The translations under genes and the position numbers were made by a program. Below the pieces are notes generated by a model. The model was not told the origin of the DNA. It saw nothing but the letters and a program-made list of their open reading frames with translations, and made no database searches. 64,000 nucleotides of DNA from Cristatella mucedo. Taxonomy: Eukaryota; Bryozoa; Phylactolaemata; Cristatellidae. Numbering within the stretch: position 1 is the first letter of the stretch; every line of letters begins with the position of its first letter. Location: positions 1 through 64,000 of the forward strand of contig WPIO01000023.1 in the NCBI GenBank assembly GCA_009760855.2. The letters are read 5' to 3'. Positions 22,901 to 33,066 of the stretch are shown in pieces.

Positions 22901-25900
22901 AGATACACTCCGGTCGTCAACCGCAGCATGCGTAATGGTTGCACTTGGCGCCAATCGTGCAATTACAGTAGGTTTCGGCTCGAGCGACGTAAAGCTGAGG
23001 CTTTATATTTTTATGTTAAACTGAGTGTGACTTTCCTTACATCCTAATCGCTGGTATCAGTATCCGTTTTCGGTAACGGATCGCGTGCACAGAGCATACA
23101 TAGATGCTGTTGGAGATCTCGGTTTGGTTTTCTTGCTGTACTTCAGTCATCTGCATGTCATTCTGAGGCTAACTGATACCCGTGGAATCTTCTGTAATTT
23201 AGATTTTACGTGGAAGAGAGTGGTCAACAGGACGATCATCGTTATTCTGGTGATATTTGTCGCTGAATCACTCCCTCACTTTGGAGCCATCCTGTCACTA
23301 ATCGGAGGGTCAACTAACACTCTGCTTGCTTTCGTTTTACCGTGTGTGTTTTACCTCAAGTTGTGCTCTCTAGCAACACCTGATGACCCAAAGAGGTAAA
23401 GCGATTGGCCAACTAGCTCTGCGTTTAGGCATGTACAAGCCGTGGATTTGAAAGCTCGGCAAGATCTGGCGAAAGGAAATGCCCGCGTGTAGCTTGACAT
23501 GTCGGCTGCAGTTTGCTGGCACGAGCTTGCTGGCATTATGCCAACCCAAGTGAGCTGTACCGACGGTCCTCCGGACCCAGATTTTCTAGGCTCGAAGTCG
23601 GCCCTCTCAATTATTGCTTGACGAGAATTCTATAATACTGGTAATAATAATATTAATAATACGTTTGATATAGCACCCTCGGAGAACTTGATCTCTCTCT
23701 AGACACTTTACATTTGCTGCAAAGGAATCACGATCGAATGGTTTGTGGTAGCATGCACAATAAACTACCAGAATAACGTGGTTAGAGGTGACACAAACAG
23801 GGTCGGCATGCAAATATGGTTAGTGGCAGCATGCAGTGTCAGCACACATAAGCACACAGAGAGCGAATCTCATGGGCACACTAGATGCTGTGATCAATGG
23901 GTGCGTTTTTGCTTCTTTTTCAAATGTCATCAAGTCAGGGGATGTCGTGATGCCAGTCGGAAGAGTTCCAGGCTTTGGGAGCATATGAACTAAAGGCACG
24001 GCCTCCGAATGATTTGAGGTCCGTACGAGGTTTAGGTAAACGATTAGATTCAGAAAGCTGGTGGTACGATGCCTAGTCTGGTGGGGAGTAGATCTGGTAG
24101 TTAGGCTGAATCCAAAAAATGAAGGGACCTCCTAAAAGTGAGTGACAGAACCTTGAAGTCGATATGCTTTGCATATCTGAGAGTTCGTGCAGTTTGGCGA
24201 GAAGCTTTATTATGTTGCAACTGCAACGTTTACAGCAGATAAACCTATCTGCAGAGTTTTGCACCAGCTGTAAGTGCCTGATCCCACAAGCCGGTAGACC
24301 AGCAAGTAGTGAGTTACAGAAGTCAAGACGGGATGTCACAAATGCATGGACCAATTTAGATGTGTAGCTGAAAGTGTGGAAACTTGAGTGTGGAGCTGGT
24401 TTGGTAATCTAATGAAAAGTCCCTTATAGTGTTCACTTGATAAAGAAGAGTATGGCAAGTGCAGCATGACCCATATGCGATTTTGTATGTTTTTTGTTTT
24501 GCCTTTGATATAATAAGTTATCGTGTCGTTTTTATTACTATTCTTTGTCATTTACTTTTTCTTTATCGTATGCGTCTGCTCTAGCTTTTATAAGATTTTC
24601 TATATGCAAATTGGAAAATTATCTCCCTCTTGTTCGCTCATTGCTCTGCCGTTTTTTGAAATACCGGAGATATAACACAAAGGGATCCATGTTAACGTGA
24701 CGTCAGTGATTTTGCTGGACTTTCTAATGAACTTACGAACCTAGCCCTTATTGGAGGAACTCTACAATCTCCTTCCTCTATCTTGCTGCAGCAAATGTAC
24801 ATGGATGAAGATAACTTTTTATGTGTCATGTCCTCTTAGCAGAGCAATATCATTCTTTGTAGACCTTTTACGTCTTTCCTTCTTCTACTCAGTCAGGTCG
24901 TGGCCTGATACCGTTGATAGGCATGATAGCATGATCAAAAGATTGATCCTTTTCAGGCTATCCAACAATCTTATCCATATCCCACAAAATAAGGTAATTC
25001 TATGGTCCTTAGATCATGTGCGAGCCCAACACGAAATATTTAATGGAGCATTGAATGATCAATGCAATTGCAGATGCTAAATACAGTTATGAAGCTATAA
25101 AGTCAACGGATGAGCCTTATTTTCATAGATGTAAATTACTGGTGAAGAAGAATTCCTCTGCTAAGCTAGCTTCGATGCTGGAGGTCATTTGTCGGAGTTA
25201 TTTAGTCCTGCACAATTTCGGCTACACAGTAAACAGAGCTACATTTGCTGTTACCAATCAATCTCTGGAAGATTGGGAAACTTGCAGGCATAGACATCAT
25301 AGCTGTCAGTGAATACTTCACAAGACATGCTCTGGTGCATAAGGACAATAAACGCTCAGCTACTTAGTCCTAAGTTGGCCTAGTGTAAATTAATTATATA
25401 TATTTATATTAGTGTAATTCTGTAGGCAGAACAATGCAATTAAAACTACTAATAAAGGCCACCAGACCTACTCAGCTTTCCTGCTACATTGGCAAGTGCC
25501 TGAATGATTCAGAGGTATGGACAGCTAGGCTTGTCTGCCACATCACACCACGTGTTCCTGACCTGCACTATCTCCCAGTCAAGTAACGCATCGACCTTAA
25601 GGTTTTGTCACTCACTTTTAGGCCCCTTCATTCTTTGGCTTCAGCATACCTATAGAATATATTCCACCATCAGGCTAAGCATCGTACCACCTCCTTTTCG
25701 GAATCTAACTGTTTACCTATACCTCGTACAAACCTCAAATCCTTTGGAGACCATGCCTTTACTTCGTATGCTCCCAAAGCGTGGAACTCACTCCCGACTT
25801 GCGTGACGACATCTGACTTGACCATATTTAAAAAGAAACTAAAACGCACCTTTTTATCACAGCATTTAGTGGGTCCCTGTGATTCGTCCTTTATGTGCTT

Positions 25901-28900
25901 GTGCGTGCTGACGCTGTGCATGCTGCCACTAACCATGCTTGCATGCTGAACCCTGTGCATGTCACCCCTAACCATGTTTTTGTTGTTGTTTATTGAGCAT
26001 TCTACCGCTAACCATTTGATCATGCTTCATTTGCAGCAAATTTAAAGCACTTAGAAAGAGATTGAGTATCCTGAGGGTGCTTTATCAAATGCATTATCAT
26101 TATTATTATATGGACGACTGCATCCACTCGTACTCAGTAGCGAAGACCGTGACAAAACTTGCCAATCAATCAGTAACTGCAAGCAAGAAATGTCTTCATT
26201 AGAGTGCTCACGAAACTTGATTTGTCTATCAGGCATAGCAGCTCATGCTGCTGCTGCTGCCTCTAGCTTTACCCTCGCTCTTTGTCAAAAGAACACTTTG
26301 GTAGTTTCTTTCTGTCTCATTGAAGCTAAACTATGGTCGAGGATTTTGCTCTGCAGCTCGAAAGTTGTGTAGTTGATTTTGATGAGCTGCTCTGCTGCCG
26401 TTCTCTACAGAGTTTTAGTTCACTGCCAATCAAGGCAAACTGAAGTAGATGTTGGTCCAGCTTCGGTGTTTCTAAGAGTACGACTAGGACTATTTCTATT
26501 AATTCGCTTTACCAGCCTGCTGAACTCGGCACTTTCCGATTCTCCTAATGCTTGCTTTCCACAATCTTTAGCTGGAAAATTCAGTGCACATCATGCAGCT
26601 TTACAGGTTAGACCTCCTCTAGTTTCACACACACACACGCACACACACACACACACACACACGTATACACACACACACACACGCACACATATATATCGTG
26701 CAGGGCATCCAGTTGCTAAGTAGCTAAAACCGTTTTATATCGTGCTTCAATCCTCTGACAGAATTTCAACTCCCAAGTTTCCAGACATGCCTGAGTCCCA
26801 TAATGCAGTGGCTAGGAAGCAAAGCAATCGCGATTACTTACAACGTTCATCTCCGATTGAGTCGGTCAAGAGCAACTGATCAGCCGCGGATACGTGCATC
26901 TTTCCTTGTATTTTTATAGTATCGGTGAGTCGTGATGGCACACTAGGTAAGGCGGTTGCTTTTCACCACCTCGGTCCCGAGGTCGTGGGTTCGATTCCTG
27001 CGGTGGGCGATCCTTTATCGCCACTGCAAGCGGCGGTGATAGCCGTAAAGACTCTTCTGTCGCTATACAAAAAGAGGCTGTTAAATCAGCTAGTATTGTT
27101 TTGTGTGGCTTCGACCGCTAAGCTGTAACGTATCGTAGAATGAAGATGTAGATGTCGATACTTCTTGTGTCAAACTACATCAAAGGCAAACCTAGCGGAA
27201 AAAAATGGTAGCAAAACTGTTCGTCTACATTGCGGTTCTGTTAACTACGCATATTCAAGTAAAACAAGACGCCAAACTGCTTAGAAGTGCATCTGGAATT
27301 TAGGAACAAATGTTGAGTCAACTAAATCATCCTCTGAAATTCTTTCGAGTGCCTTTGAGTGAACCAACGATCTCCAATGATTAGTAGATGGCACAGTCAA
27401 TAGGTTGAATTAGAAATATGCCAGACCCGTTACAGGAGTATGCAATAGTTGAATTGAAGTCAGTTTTTTGCAGCTCTCTAGATAATTGTTTCGAGATTTC
27501 ATTTCAAGCTATTGTTTGAGGACATACACTTGCATTTATCTTGCCTGGCATAAGCCAGTTTACGTCTTTGATTTTGTATTTTGTACTTGAAAGCTAAGGT
27601 AAACTTTTAAAACTTATCAAAAGTGCTGGAAAGAGCTATTAGCTTCAGTATTACATAATGCGGACTACACTTTGGGAATGCGGATAATGGGATAATGCGG
27701 ATTGTATGTGGGTGTTTTTAAACTTTTTCCAAAATATTGTAGTTAAAGTTTTGATCTTCAAACAATTTACAAAATTGGATTTTGTAATTGGACCAACAGC
27801 TGTCATCGTGGAGGAAGTGCTAGCGGCTTATTAGATGGTTGACAATAGGGAGAAGGAGAAGGGAGGCACTTTTAGCAGGCTCTCGGCTCTTTTCTTTTCG
27901 CCTAAGCGCCAGTAGGGCTGGATGCTGGTAATTATCAATTGGTGCACCGGAAAAAATAATTTTGCTGATGCAACATTGCAACATCAGATCGGATTCGTGA
28001 ACAAGCTATGATAACTTGCAGTAGCTAGCGACACTGTAAACACTATCATATTTCGGAAATCTTAAGCCAACCTCATTTTCTCGTCGGAACGGATGCATTT
28101 TCTTCATCACGCTCCGAACTGTTACTCTTTTGTTGGGTCGTAGCATCATGCTGTACATGTTACGCTTGATCAGTTACCCATTCTTGAAAGCGATTGGTGC
28201 AGCGGCAGATGGTGTCAAGAGCAAATGCTCGGGATTCATGGTGGTTAACGGTTCCGGCAAACTATCGCGTTAGTTGTAGAAAAATGTTAGCTGATTTTAA
28301 CACCCTTATTTTTAATGCGGCAGAAGAGCCTTAACGACTATCACAACAGCTTGCAGTTGGCAGCAAAGGGTCGCACCCAGCAGGATTCGAATCCCCAACC
28401 TCGATCGTAAAGAGAGTGGGGGGAGGCTCTTTCGCGACGAAGATGAACGTTGCTCCCACATACGAATGGCAGTCGTCACAACGACGGCTGTATTGCATTT
28501 TACACAGGCTGCACAAGCGAGCCAGCATACGCACTGACGTAGCGGTAGTAGCCGTCGTATGAGCCGCTCTGGAGCGCCACGGGAGAAAAGAGAGCGGGAG
28601 AGTGAGAAGCGAAGAGGGAATAGCGTGCGTACAGGCAGAAAGTGCAGGGCTTGCGGGTCTTTCGGCCGCCGCCAACCCGTTGCTATTAAATCCAGCTGAT
28701 ACCGCCCGACTGCAGTGCCTAACGAGCTGGTGGGCAGGGCGCCCGTCGGCAGGGCGGAGTGGTGCGAGTTCGGCTGGGGCTGAACAACATAAAGGCGTGG
28801 CCACGCCCACAAGAGCATCTTACCTCCTGGGCAAATCACGGCCCTAATGTCTTAACGATTGTGCCCTCCCATGCTGTGCAAATAGTTTGACATTGCTCAC

Positions 28901-29193
28901 ATGTTAAGATGTAAAACAGATTCCCCGAGTTCAACGGTATTCTTGATGCCTTGAGTTCAATGGTATTACTTCGTGCCAATGTGTTACGCCATTCGTCGTT
29001 CTATGAAGATCTGACAATTCCACTTTCGGCTGCTTTCAGGTACGTGCCACTCCACGAGATGGCTCTCTGCGCCGAGATTATCGCTGTCGGAGTTATCGGT
29101 GGCATTGCAGCTACTTATTACGCTATCGTGTCGCTGTCGTCGCCGGACACGTTTGTGCCACCTTGCTACATGAATGTGTCAGTACTCTTGTAA
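11379..29193 (+). CDS. Amino acid transporter, Aa_trans (SLC36/SLC32/AVT1-like) family, 8 exons, 448 aa
   Basis: Predicted multipass membrane transporter moving amino acids, probably proton-coupled, at plasma or endolysosomal membrane (family knowledge). Exons: 11379-11462, 11583-11697, 12179-12347, 13881-14069, 18712-18947, 21853-22059, 23203-23395, 29040-29193. All introns are GT-AG and every junction phase agrees, giving 1347 bases including the TAA. Eleven hydrophobic segments are visible, the family's usual number. The first has GSGVLALP, the hallmark TM1 turn. Others include [66 protein letters not shown] and a final segment before [10 protein letters not shown]. Exon 1 (28 residues) is inferred from a strong CAG|GTAAGT donor and phase. 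If it is wrong, translation could start at 11583 (420 aa). Introns carry LINE, SINE and microsatellites. The subfamily is not resolved. Confidence 0.9.
11583..11697 (+). CDS. Transporter exon 2 (TM1)
   Basis: Acceptor CCCTGTCTTTGACAG, donor ACTG|GTAAGT. Encodes [17 protein letters not shown], the first membrane segment with the G-x-G turn that in this family lies at the substrate site. Ends in phase 1. Confidence 0.9.
11955..12062. repeat. (GA)n and (TG)n microsatellites in transporter intron 2
   Basis: A short (GA)6, a 17-base spacer, then a long (GA)n run passing directly into (TG)n. A purely purine strand next to alternating purine-pyrimidine can favour H- or Z-DNA. Confidence 0.95.
12179..12347 (+). 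CDS. Transporter exon 3 (TM2)
   Basis: Acceptor CCTCCGTAG. Encodes [20 protein letters not shown], then a loop with [11 protein letters not shown]. The phase-compatible donor is GGAAG|GTGCGA at 12348; a nearer-consensus GTAAAG at 12336 would break the frame into exon 4. Confidence 0.88.
12850..13085 (+). mobile_element. LINE RT fragment in transporter intron 3
   Basis: Plus-strand frames give [20 protein letters not shown], which corresponds to the L2/CR1 RT region around the catalytic YADD (here RADD). Frames are broken, and no 3' tail follows. Confidence 0.55.
13343..13513 (+). mobile_element. SINE-B copy 1
   Basis: tRNA-derived head with an A-box-like segment (GTGATGGCACACTTGGTAAGG) and a B box GTGGGTTCGAATCC about 45 bases later, then a body with GATAGCCGTAAAGGCTCTTCTGTCGCTATACAAAAG and an end near ATCAGCTAGTA. 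Six or more relatives occur in the window. It lies in intron 3 of the transporter gene. Confidence 0.85.
13881..14069 (+). CDS. Transporter exon 4 (TM3-TM4)
   Basis: Acceptor GACTGCACAG, donor TTTTG|GTGAGC. Encodes [20 protein letters not shown] and [18 protein letters not shown], then PKDFW split across the junction. Phase 2 in and out. Confidence 0.92.
14070..16885. other. Transporter intron 4, first part; anonymous sequence
   Basis: No conserved coding is seen. A 98-codon plus-strand ORF (14104-14400) begins with a hydrophobic leader-like run, but no homology is recognised and it sits wholly within the intron. 15060-15340 and 15480-16390 hold no recognised repeat. A possible diverged SINE-B head on the minus strand lies at 16690-16870 (B-box-like GACTCGAATCC). 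Confidence 0.5.
14689..14761. repeat. (CT)n microsatellite
   Basis: About 36 uninterrupted CT units in intron 4 of the transporter gene. Confidence 0.97.
16890..18075 (-). mobile_element. L2/CR1-like LINE copy in transporter intron 4
   Basis: The best single copy of the family's 3' part. From high to low coordinate, minus strand: the RT motif YADDTQLY (about 18000), then the thumb/C-terminal domain with [35 protein letters not shown] and [14 protein letters not shown], then a 3' UTR with GCATGCTGA/TGCTGCC words, the terminal stem-loop and an ATT-type tail (about 16890-16920). The family is an L2/CR1-clade non-LTR element whose RT would prime on nicked DNA. Frames are broken, and the 5' half is missing. 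Confidence 0.85.
18076..18711. other. Transporter intron 4, last part; anonymous
   Basis: AT-rich sequence followed by a CAG/CTG-rich patch (18510-18570) and the polypyrimidine tract before exon 5. No gene or recognised repeat. Confidence 0.5.
18712..18947 (+). CDS. Transporter exon 5 (TM5-TM6)
   Basis: Acceptor CCTCGTCTTAG, donor CCTAG|GTAAGA. Encodes [18 protein letters not shown], an acidic loop, and [20 protein letters not shown], the most conserved stretch of Aa_trans proteins, ending in WGFLG. Confidence 0.93.
19343..19388. repeat. (TG)n microsatellite in transporter intron 5
   Basis: About 22 TG units, uninterrupted. Confidence 0.97.
19821..19914. repeat. (GA)n microsatellite in transporter intron 5
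   Basis: Roughly 45 GA units with one GGA and one GTGA interruption. The long leucine/serine ORFs on the opposite strand are artefacts of this tract. Confidence 0.97.
19915..21852. other. Transporter intron 5, remainder; anonymous AT-rich DNA
   Basis: No LINE, SINE or coding signal recognised. A direct repeat of TATTTATGTACAACAATCTA-like sequence occurs at about 20829-20870. Confidence 0.45.
21853..22059 (+). CDS. Transporter exon 6 (TM7-TM8)
   Basis: Acceptor GATTTTGTAG, donor TACAA|GTGAGT. Encodes [17 protein letters not shown] and [20 protein letters not shown] with the family's NPL before the helix break. Phase 1 at both ends. Confidence 0.92.
22060..23202. other. Transporter intron 6; anonymous
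   Basis: No recognised element. Hydrophobic codons upstream of the exon 7 acceptor (23085-23200) are open in frame but do not match the family, and the splice site at 23203 excludes them. Confidence 0.5.
23203..23395 (+). CDS. Transporter exon 7 (TM9-TM10)
   Basis: Acceptor CTGTAATTTAG, donor AAGAG|GTAAAG. Encodes [28 protein letters not shown] and [15 protein letters not shown], matching the family's VAE.IP.FG..L.L.GG..T pattern. Phase 1 in, phase 2 out. Confidence 0.93.
23638..24415 (-). mobile_element. L2/CR1-like LINE copy in transporter intron 7
   Basis: Tail of ATT units (23640-23660), reverse-complement stem-loop, 3' UTR words (GCAAAGGAATCACGATCGAATGG), then minus-strand RT C-terminus with [22 protein letters not shown] (about 24320). 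5'-truncated and frameshifted. Confidence 0.85.
24416..25538. other. Transporter intron 7 segment between LINE copies; anonymous
   Basis: No family recognised. Short hydrophobic ORFs (24751-25080) show no conserved motif. Confidence 0.4.
25539..26105 (+). mobile_element. L2/CR1-like LINE copy in transporter intron 7
   Basis: Starts in the RT C-terminal region (CCACATCACACC... equivalent to HITPLLADLHWLP). Runs through the 3' UTR (GATTCGTCCTTTATGTGCTTGTG, GCATGCTGCCACTAACCATG) to the terminal stem-loop (about 26045-26085) and a TTA-type tail. Confidence 0.85.
26627..26690. repeat. (CA)n microsatellite in transporter intron 7
   Basis: About 30 CA units with a few CG and TA interruptions. Confidence 0.95.
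26923..27093 (+). mobile_element. SINE-B copy 2
   Basis: Clean copy: head GGTGAGTCGTGATGGCACAC, B box GTGGGTTCGATTCC, body GATAGCCGTAAAGACTCTTCTGTCGC, and end GAGGCTGTTAAATCAGCTAG. It is very similar to copy 1, which suggests a comparatively young subfamily. Lies in transporter intron 7. Confidence 0.88.
27094..28284. other. Transporter intron 7 segment; anonymous
   Basis: No gene or recognised repeat. A short direct repeat of GATAATGCGGATT-like words occurs at about 27655-27700. Confidence 0.45.
28285..28425 (-). mobile_element. SINE-B copy 3
   Basis: Reverse orientation: TAGCTGATTTTAACACCC, GGCAGAAGAGCC, and the B box as GGATTCGAATCCCC. It abuts the GC-rich repeat starting near 28431. Confidence 0.8.
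28431..28815. repeat. GC-rich dispersed repeat, copy 1
   Basis: About 385 bases, similar along their length to 39657-40098. Shared words include GCGCGACGAAG-like starts, GACGGCTGTATTG, GGAGCGCCA, GATAGCGTGCGTACAGGC, CTGCAGYGCCTAA, GGGCGGAGTGGTG and GTGGCCACG. On the minus strand a TTTAATA box in mid-element recalls an LTR promoter, but no TG/CA ends were found. It lies in transporter intron 7. Confidence 0.75.
29040..29193 (+). CDS. Transporter exon 8 (TM11 and stop)
   Basis: Acceptor CTGCTTTCAG. Encodes the last helix [20 protein letters not shown], then the [10 protein letters not shown] tail common in this family, and TAA at 29191. It lies 5.6 kb from exon 7 across a repeat-filled intron. 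Confidence 0.9.
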
Positions 29194-30969
29194 GGACAGA
29201 CGCACGAATGCGGCAAGAGCTTACGTTATCCATGTCGCCTTCCTGTGCCAAGATGGCTTTTGCTGCGTGCACCAGAGAGCCAATGCCGTTGACCGCCTAT
29301 AGGCTCGTTACGCATGCCGTTTGCAACCGGTGTACATGTTTTGCTGCATTTTGCAGCCTCTTAATGTTTATCGAAGGAAGGAGATTTTCAGTCAGCCTCG
29401 AGGATCAATCCGTAATTTTTTTTTCGATGATCCTACTTCTGTATTGTTGTTATTGGTCTTGGGCCGAGTAATGCTAAGCACCGATGCAGCGCCAAAATCA
29501 GCGTTATAAATGTTGTGTAAGAACGTGACCGCAGTTTATTTGTTGTCGCAAAATGTGCAGCATGCTGTTCTTCGGAGCAAGCTTTATTTGGAAGGTTAAC
29601 CTGTGCTGTTCTGGCTGGCCTCTAGCAGCAATTAGGGAGCCAAGAAGCACAGCCAAGCTGTACACATTAACCATGCCAACCTTGGAGCTGTGAGACCTGA
29701 TGAAGGACGTCAACATTACAGGAGCAGATGCTCTGAGACCGAGAAGCAGACGCTGCGCCATGGCATTAGGCGTGCGTTCCATAAAAGGCCTTCTAATCGT
29801 TAAAAGTTCTAGGCAGATTGATGTATCTTGAGTGCAAGGTTCAGCTCGCCGACATTCAATTAATCTTGGGTCACTCTGTCCGTGCTTCATAGATCTCTAA
29901 TTGAATCGCAATGGATACTATTAAGGCTCAGCAGGCTAAATATCGTTCGAGCGTGTATTATAACAATTGCTATGCTACAGACAGCACATTTACCTTATCC
30001 ATGGCAGATTTTGAGAATGTAATGTAAGGTATCTCCGTCTTTAACTCCACAAAGCCACAACGATTAGATGGCGTTACGCAGGAGAGTTTTGTATAGCCTA
30101 CTCAGAGCTTAAGCGGCTTCCGATACGCGTTCGGTAGCCAAGACACTTCATCTCCCGCAACAAGGAGAAACTGATAAGCATAGCTTATTCAGGGGAGAAG
30201 CTGAGGTAGTGAGTAGCATGGAAGCATTCATCATTACGTCTGGACCGCAATACCGGATAACAGCTGCTGAACTTTGCCAGGTACTGCAAAACTTCTCTCT
30301 GGGCATACCACTAAGTTGATGTAGACAGTAAAGCAGCCCTTTAGTGAAGCAATTCGTTAAGGATGCATGTTAAGCCACTGTGAGTCCAACCATACCAGGC
30401 CACAAGTCTAGGAAACCTCTCAGATAAGGCTTTTAAGTGACGTGCAGACCAATCGAGTCTGTGGGGAGCGTTTAAGCTGGTGTGTAGTAGTGTTCGAAAT
30501 TACTCAACCATGTGCGATGTCTTCTGCATCGCAATAGATTTCAAGGATTTCTAAGCTACCTTTCTGTTGAAACCGCATCAAGGAATTTCTAACTTGATGT
30601 GCAGTTTATTAGAATGATGTCAAAATTAAACTTAAGGGATAATTAGGACAATGTAAGTTAACAAAAAGAGACGCCAGTCTAACAAGGTCAAGCTATCATG
30701 TTTAGTCATATATTGAATTAGGTTGAAAGAAGGAAGAGTAGAACATAGGAACATAAAACTCATGTGCGAAACTTATGCCCTGAAAGTGGCGATCAGTGTA
30801 GTCAATTATAGAAGCTTGCTTAGCATATTGTCAGCCACTCTCTCTTTGTTCTTAAAACTGGAAGGACAGGCGGCTGAAACTAGTATAAATGGTTCAAGCT
30901 CTCTCAAAATCTCTTGTGGCATTGTGTTGCCAACATTCGAACTTTGATGCCAGCAACCCTTAGCTAATT
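29194..30969. other. Downstream of the transporter gene; 3' UTR not defined, then intergenic
   Basis: No AATAAA was found close to the stop codon, so the transcript end is not placed. Bases 30080-30255 belong to a weak dispersed repeat also seen at 54690-54830 and 61560-61830 (shared words around AGAAAYTGATAAGCATAG and GAGTCAG). Otherwise no gene. Confidence 0.45.
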
Positions 30970-31330
30970 GAATTATGCACTCAAAGCCTGGAACTCCCTC
31001 CCGACCTGCGTCAGAACATCCCCTAACCTGACCACATTTAAAAGGAACTTAAAAAAACACCTATTTAGGACAGCATTTAGTGGGTCCCTGTGATTCGTCC
31101 TTCACGTGCTTATGCATGCTGACACTGTGCATGCTGCCACTAACCACATTTGCATGCTGACCCTGTGCATGTCACCCCTAACCATGTTATTCATTTTGTT
31201 TGTTTTTCAAGCATGATTTTACTTACCATTTATTTGCATTCCCTTTGCAGCAAATGTAAAGCGCCTAGAAAGAGATTAAGTTCTCTGAGGGCGCTTTATC
31301 AAGTACATTATTATTATTATTATTATTATT
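30970..31330 (+). mobile_element. L2/CR1-like LINE copy, C-terminus and 3' end
   Basis: Begins in the RT-ORF end (AAAGCCTGGAACTCCCTCC, equivalent to KAWNSLP), then the 3' UTR, stem-loop AAAGCGCC/GGCGCTTT (31256-31295) and a TTA tail of eight or so units. Confidence 0.88.
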
Positions 31331-31792
31331 GCGTGTCGATTAAGTCAATTCTTAGCTAGGGAAAACCCAGGTCACACAGAAACAGGAAAAAAGAATCCGC
31401 AAAATTGTACGGTGAGAAAATGTATATCTCTGCAGCCTAGGTACAGAATATGGGTGCCTCGTATCAGATAAGTTTTGGTAGATGACCACGTCAACCACAC
31501 GTTCAAGTCTTCCTACTTGAGTTAAATAAAATCGCAAAAATTTGGGAGTGCTTAGATTAGCTTACCGGAGCTGTTTCATGAATTTCATACATCCGATCCA
31601 GGCTTCTATAATTCTCTCCTAGTAGGTCTTCCTGAAACGGTTGTTTAAAATTTTGTAGACGACTGATGCATTCTACTGAGCCCTGAGCACCACCTAGTGC
31701 TACTCCAGCTTCTGAATCTGGATGAATCCAAGTACGAGTGATGGGTTTAAAAATCTGGACGGTTGGAGTACAAACGCTGGTTTTAGTCATAA
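31331..31792. other. Intergenic, anonymous
   Basis: No recognised gene or repeat; short minus-strand ORFs only. Confidence 0.45.
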
Positions 31793-32285
31793 TAATATTA
31801 ACGATAATACACTTGATAAAGTGCCCTCAGAGAACTCAATCTCTTTCTAGGCGCATTACATTTATATAGCCCCCCCCCCCGGAGAACTTAATATCTGTCA
31901 ACGAGCCTTCCCTAGGGATTGGGGGCAACATCCGAAAGCAGCAGGCGCAGTGTAAGCAGGCATAGGCACGCGAAGGACGAATCACAAAGACTCACTAAAA
32001 TTTGTAAGAAACAGCCGTATTTTAAGCTTCTTCTTAAATATAATCATGTCAGCGAACGTTGTGACGTGCGCCAGTAGTGAGTTCCAGAGTTTGGAAGCCT
32101 ACGAAGTAAAGGCACGGTCTCCAAAGGCTTTGAGGTTCCTATGAGGGATCGCAAAGCAATCTGAGTCAGAGCAGCGGGTTGCTTCGATTTAAGGTCTGTT
32201 TGGGGAATAGTTCTGATAAGTACGCTGGAGCAAGAGAATCGAGGGACCTAAAAGTGACTGACAGAGCCTTGAAGTCTATACGCCG

Positions 32286-32674
32286 TGTTGTTTGGTCGCA
32301 CAGTAGAGAACCAGCCGATGCCCAACACCGACAGTTTATTCCCAACACACGGAGCCCTAGAGCGCACGGCTCCCCTCAGCCCCTACTCTCACGCGACTCC
32401 CCTCCCCTGGTCGACTCCGATGACTCCTCGACCACACCGGTGCACCGGCCGACCCTGATGGTGAATCCACCATCTGGCCACCAGCTGGCCCATGCCACAT
32501 CAAAGGCGGACCACAGCTGTGCACCGGCCCCTCTCGGTGGTGGTTCTAACCACTCACCAGTGGCTTATCAGACATACAATACATACATACGAACTACACG
32601 CTCCCTTGACCTTACGGTCACAAGTCAGGAGCCGGCATACAATATATAACACACATACGTACATACGAACTACA
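32286..32674 (-). mobile_element. Solo LTR 1 with 5-bp target duplication CGCCG
   Basis: 389 bases beginning TGTTGTTTGG and ending GAACTACA on the plus strand, flanked by CGCCG at 32281-32285 and 32675-32679. The same LTR family occurs at 44750-45158, and a related LTR at 3.9 and 5.9 kb. On the minus strand it has an AATAAACTGTCGG polyadenylation-type signal. It contains an internal duplication of its minus-strand start (ACATACGAACTACACG twice). No internal element sequence remains, as expected after LTR-LTR recombination. Confidence 0.85.
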
Positions 32675-32916
32675 CGCCGCTCGATTGGAAGCCACTGCAG
32701 GTTGGCGAGAAGCGATGTGGTGTGGCAGCTGCGACGCTCACCACAGACACTCTTAGCTGCAGAGTTTTGCACAAACTTTAAGCACCTGATTGCCCGAGCT
32801 GTTAGACCAGCAAGAAGTGATTTACATAAGTCGAGACAGGATGTCGTAAATGAATAGACCAGTTACAATTTATTATCCCTGCCTAAGCAAGCCCAAATTT
32901 TAGCAGTAATATGTAG

Positions 32917-33066
32917 CGAGCTGGTTTGGTCTAGCGGTTAAGGTGCTCGCCCCGACTAAGGCCTGACTGAGGTCGTGGGCTTGAGCCCCGAGGCATATGT
33001 GAAGCGCCTGAATAGAGATTAAGTTCTCTTGGGGCGCTATATAAATGAATTATATTGTATTGTATA
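32917..33066 (+). mobile_element. SINE-A copy 1 (tRNA head, LINE-like tail)
   Basis: Head CGAGCTGGTTTGGTCTAGCGGTTAAGG carries a tRNA A box, and GGTCGTGGGCTTGAGCCCC a B box. The tail GAAGCGCCTGAATAGAGATTAAGTTCTCTTGGGGCGCT copies the LINE 3' stem-loop, followed by ATATAAATGAATT. TGTAG flanks it at 32912-32916 and 33068-33072 as a short target duplication. Confidence 0.9.
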
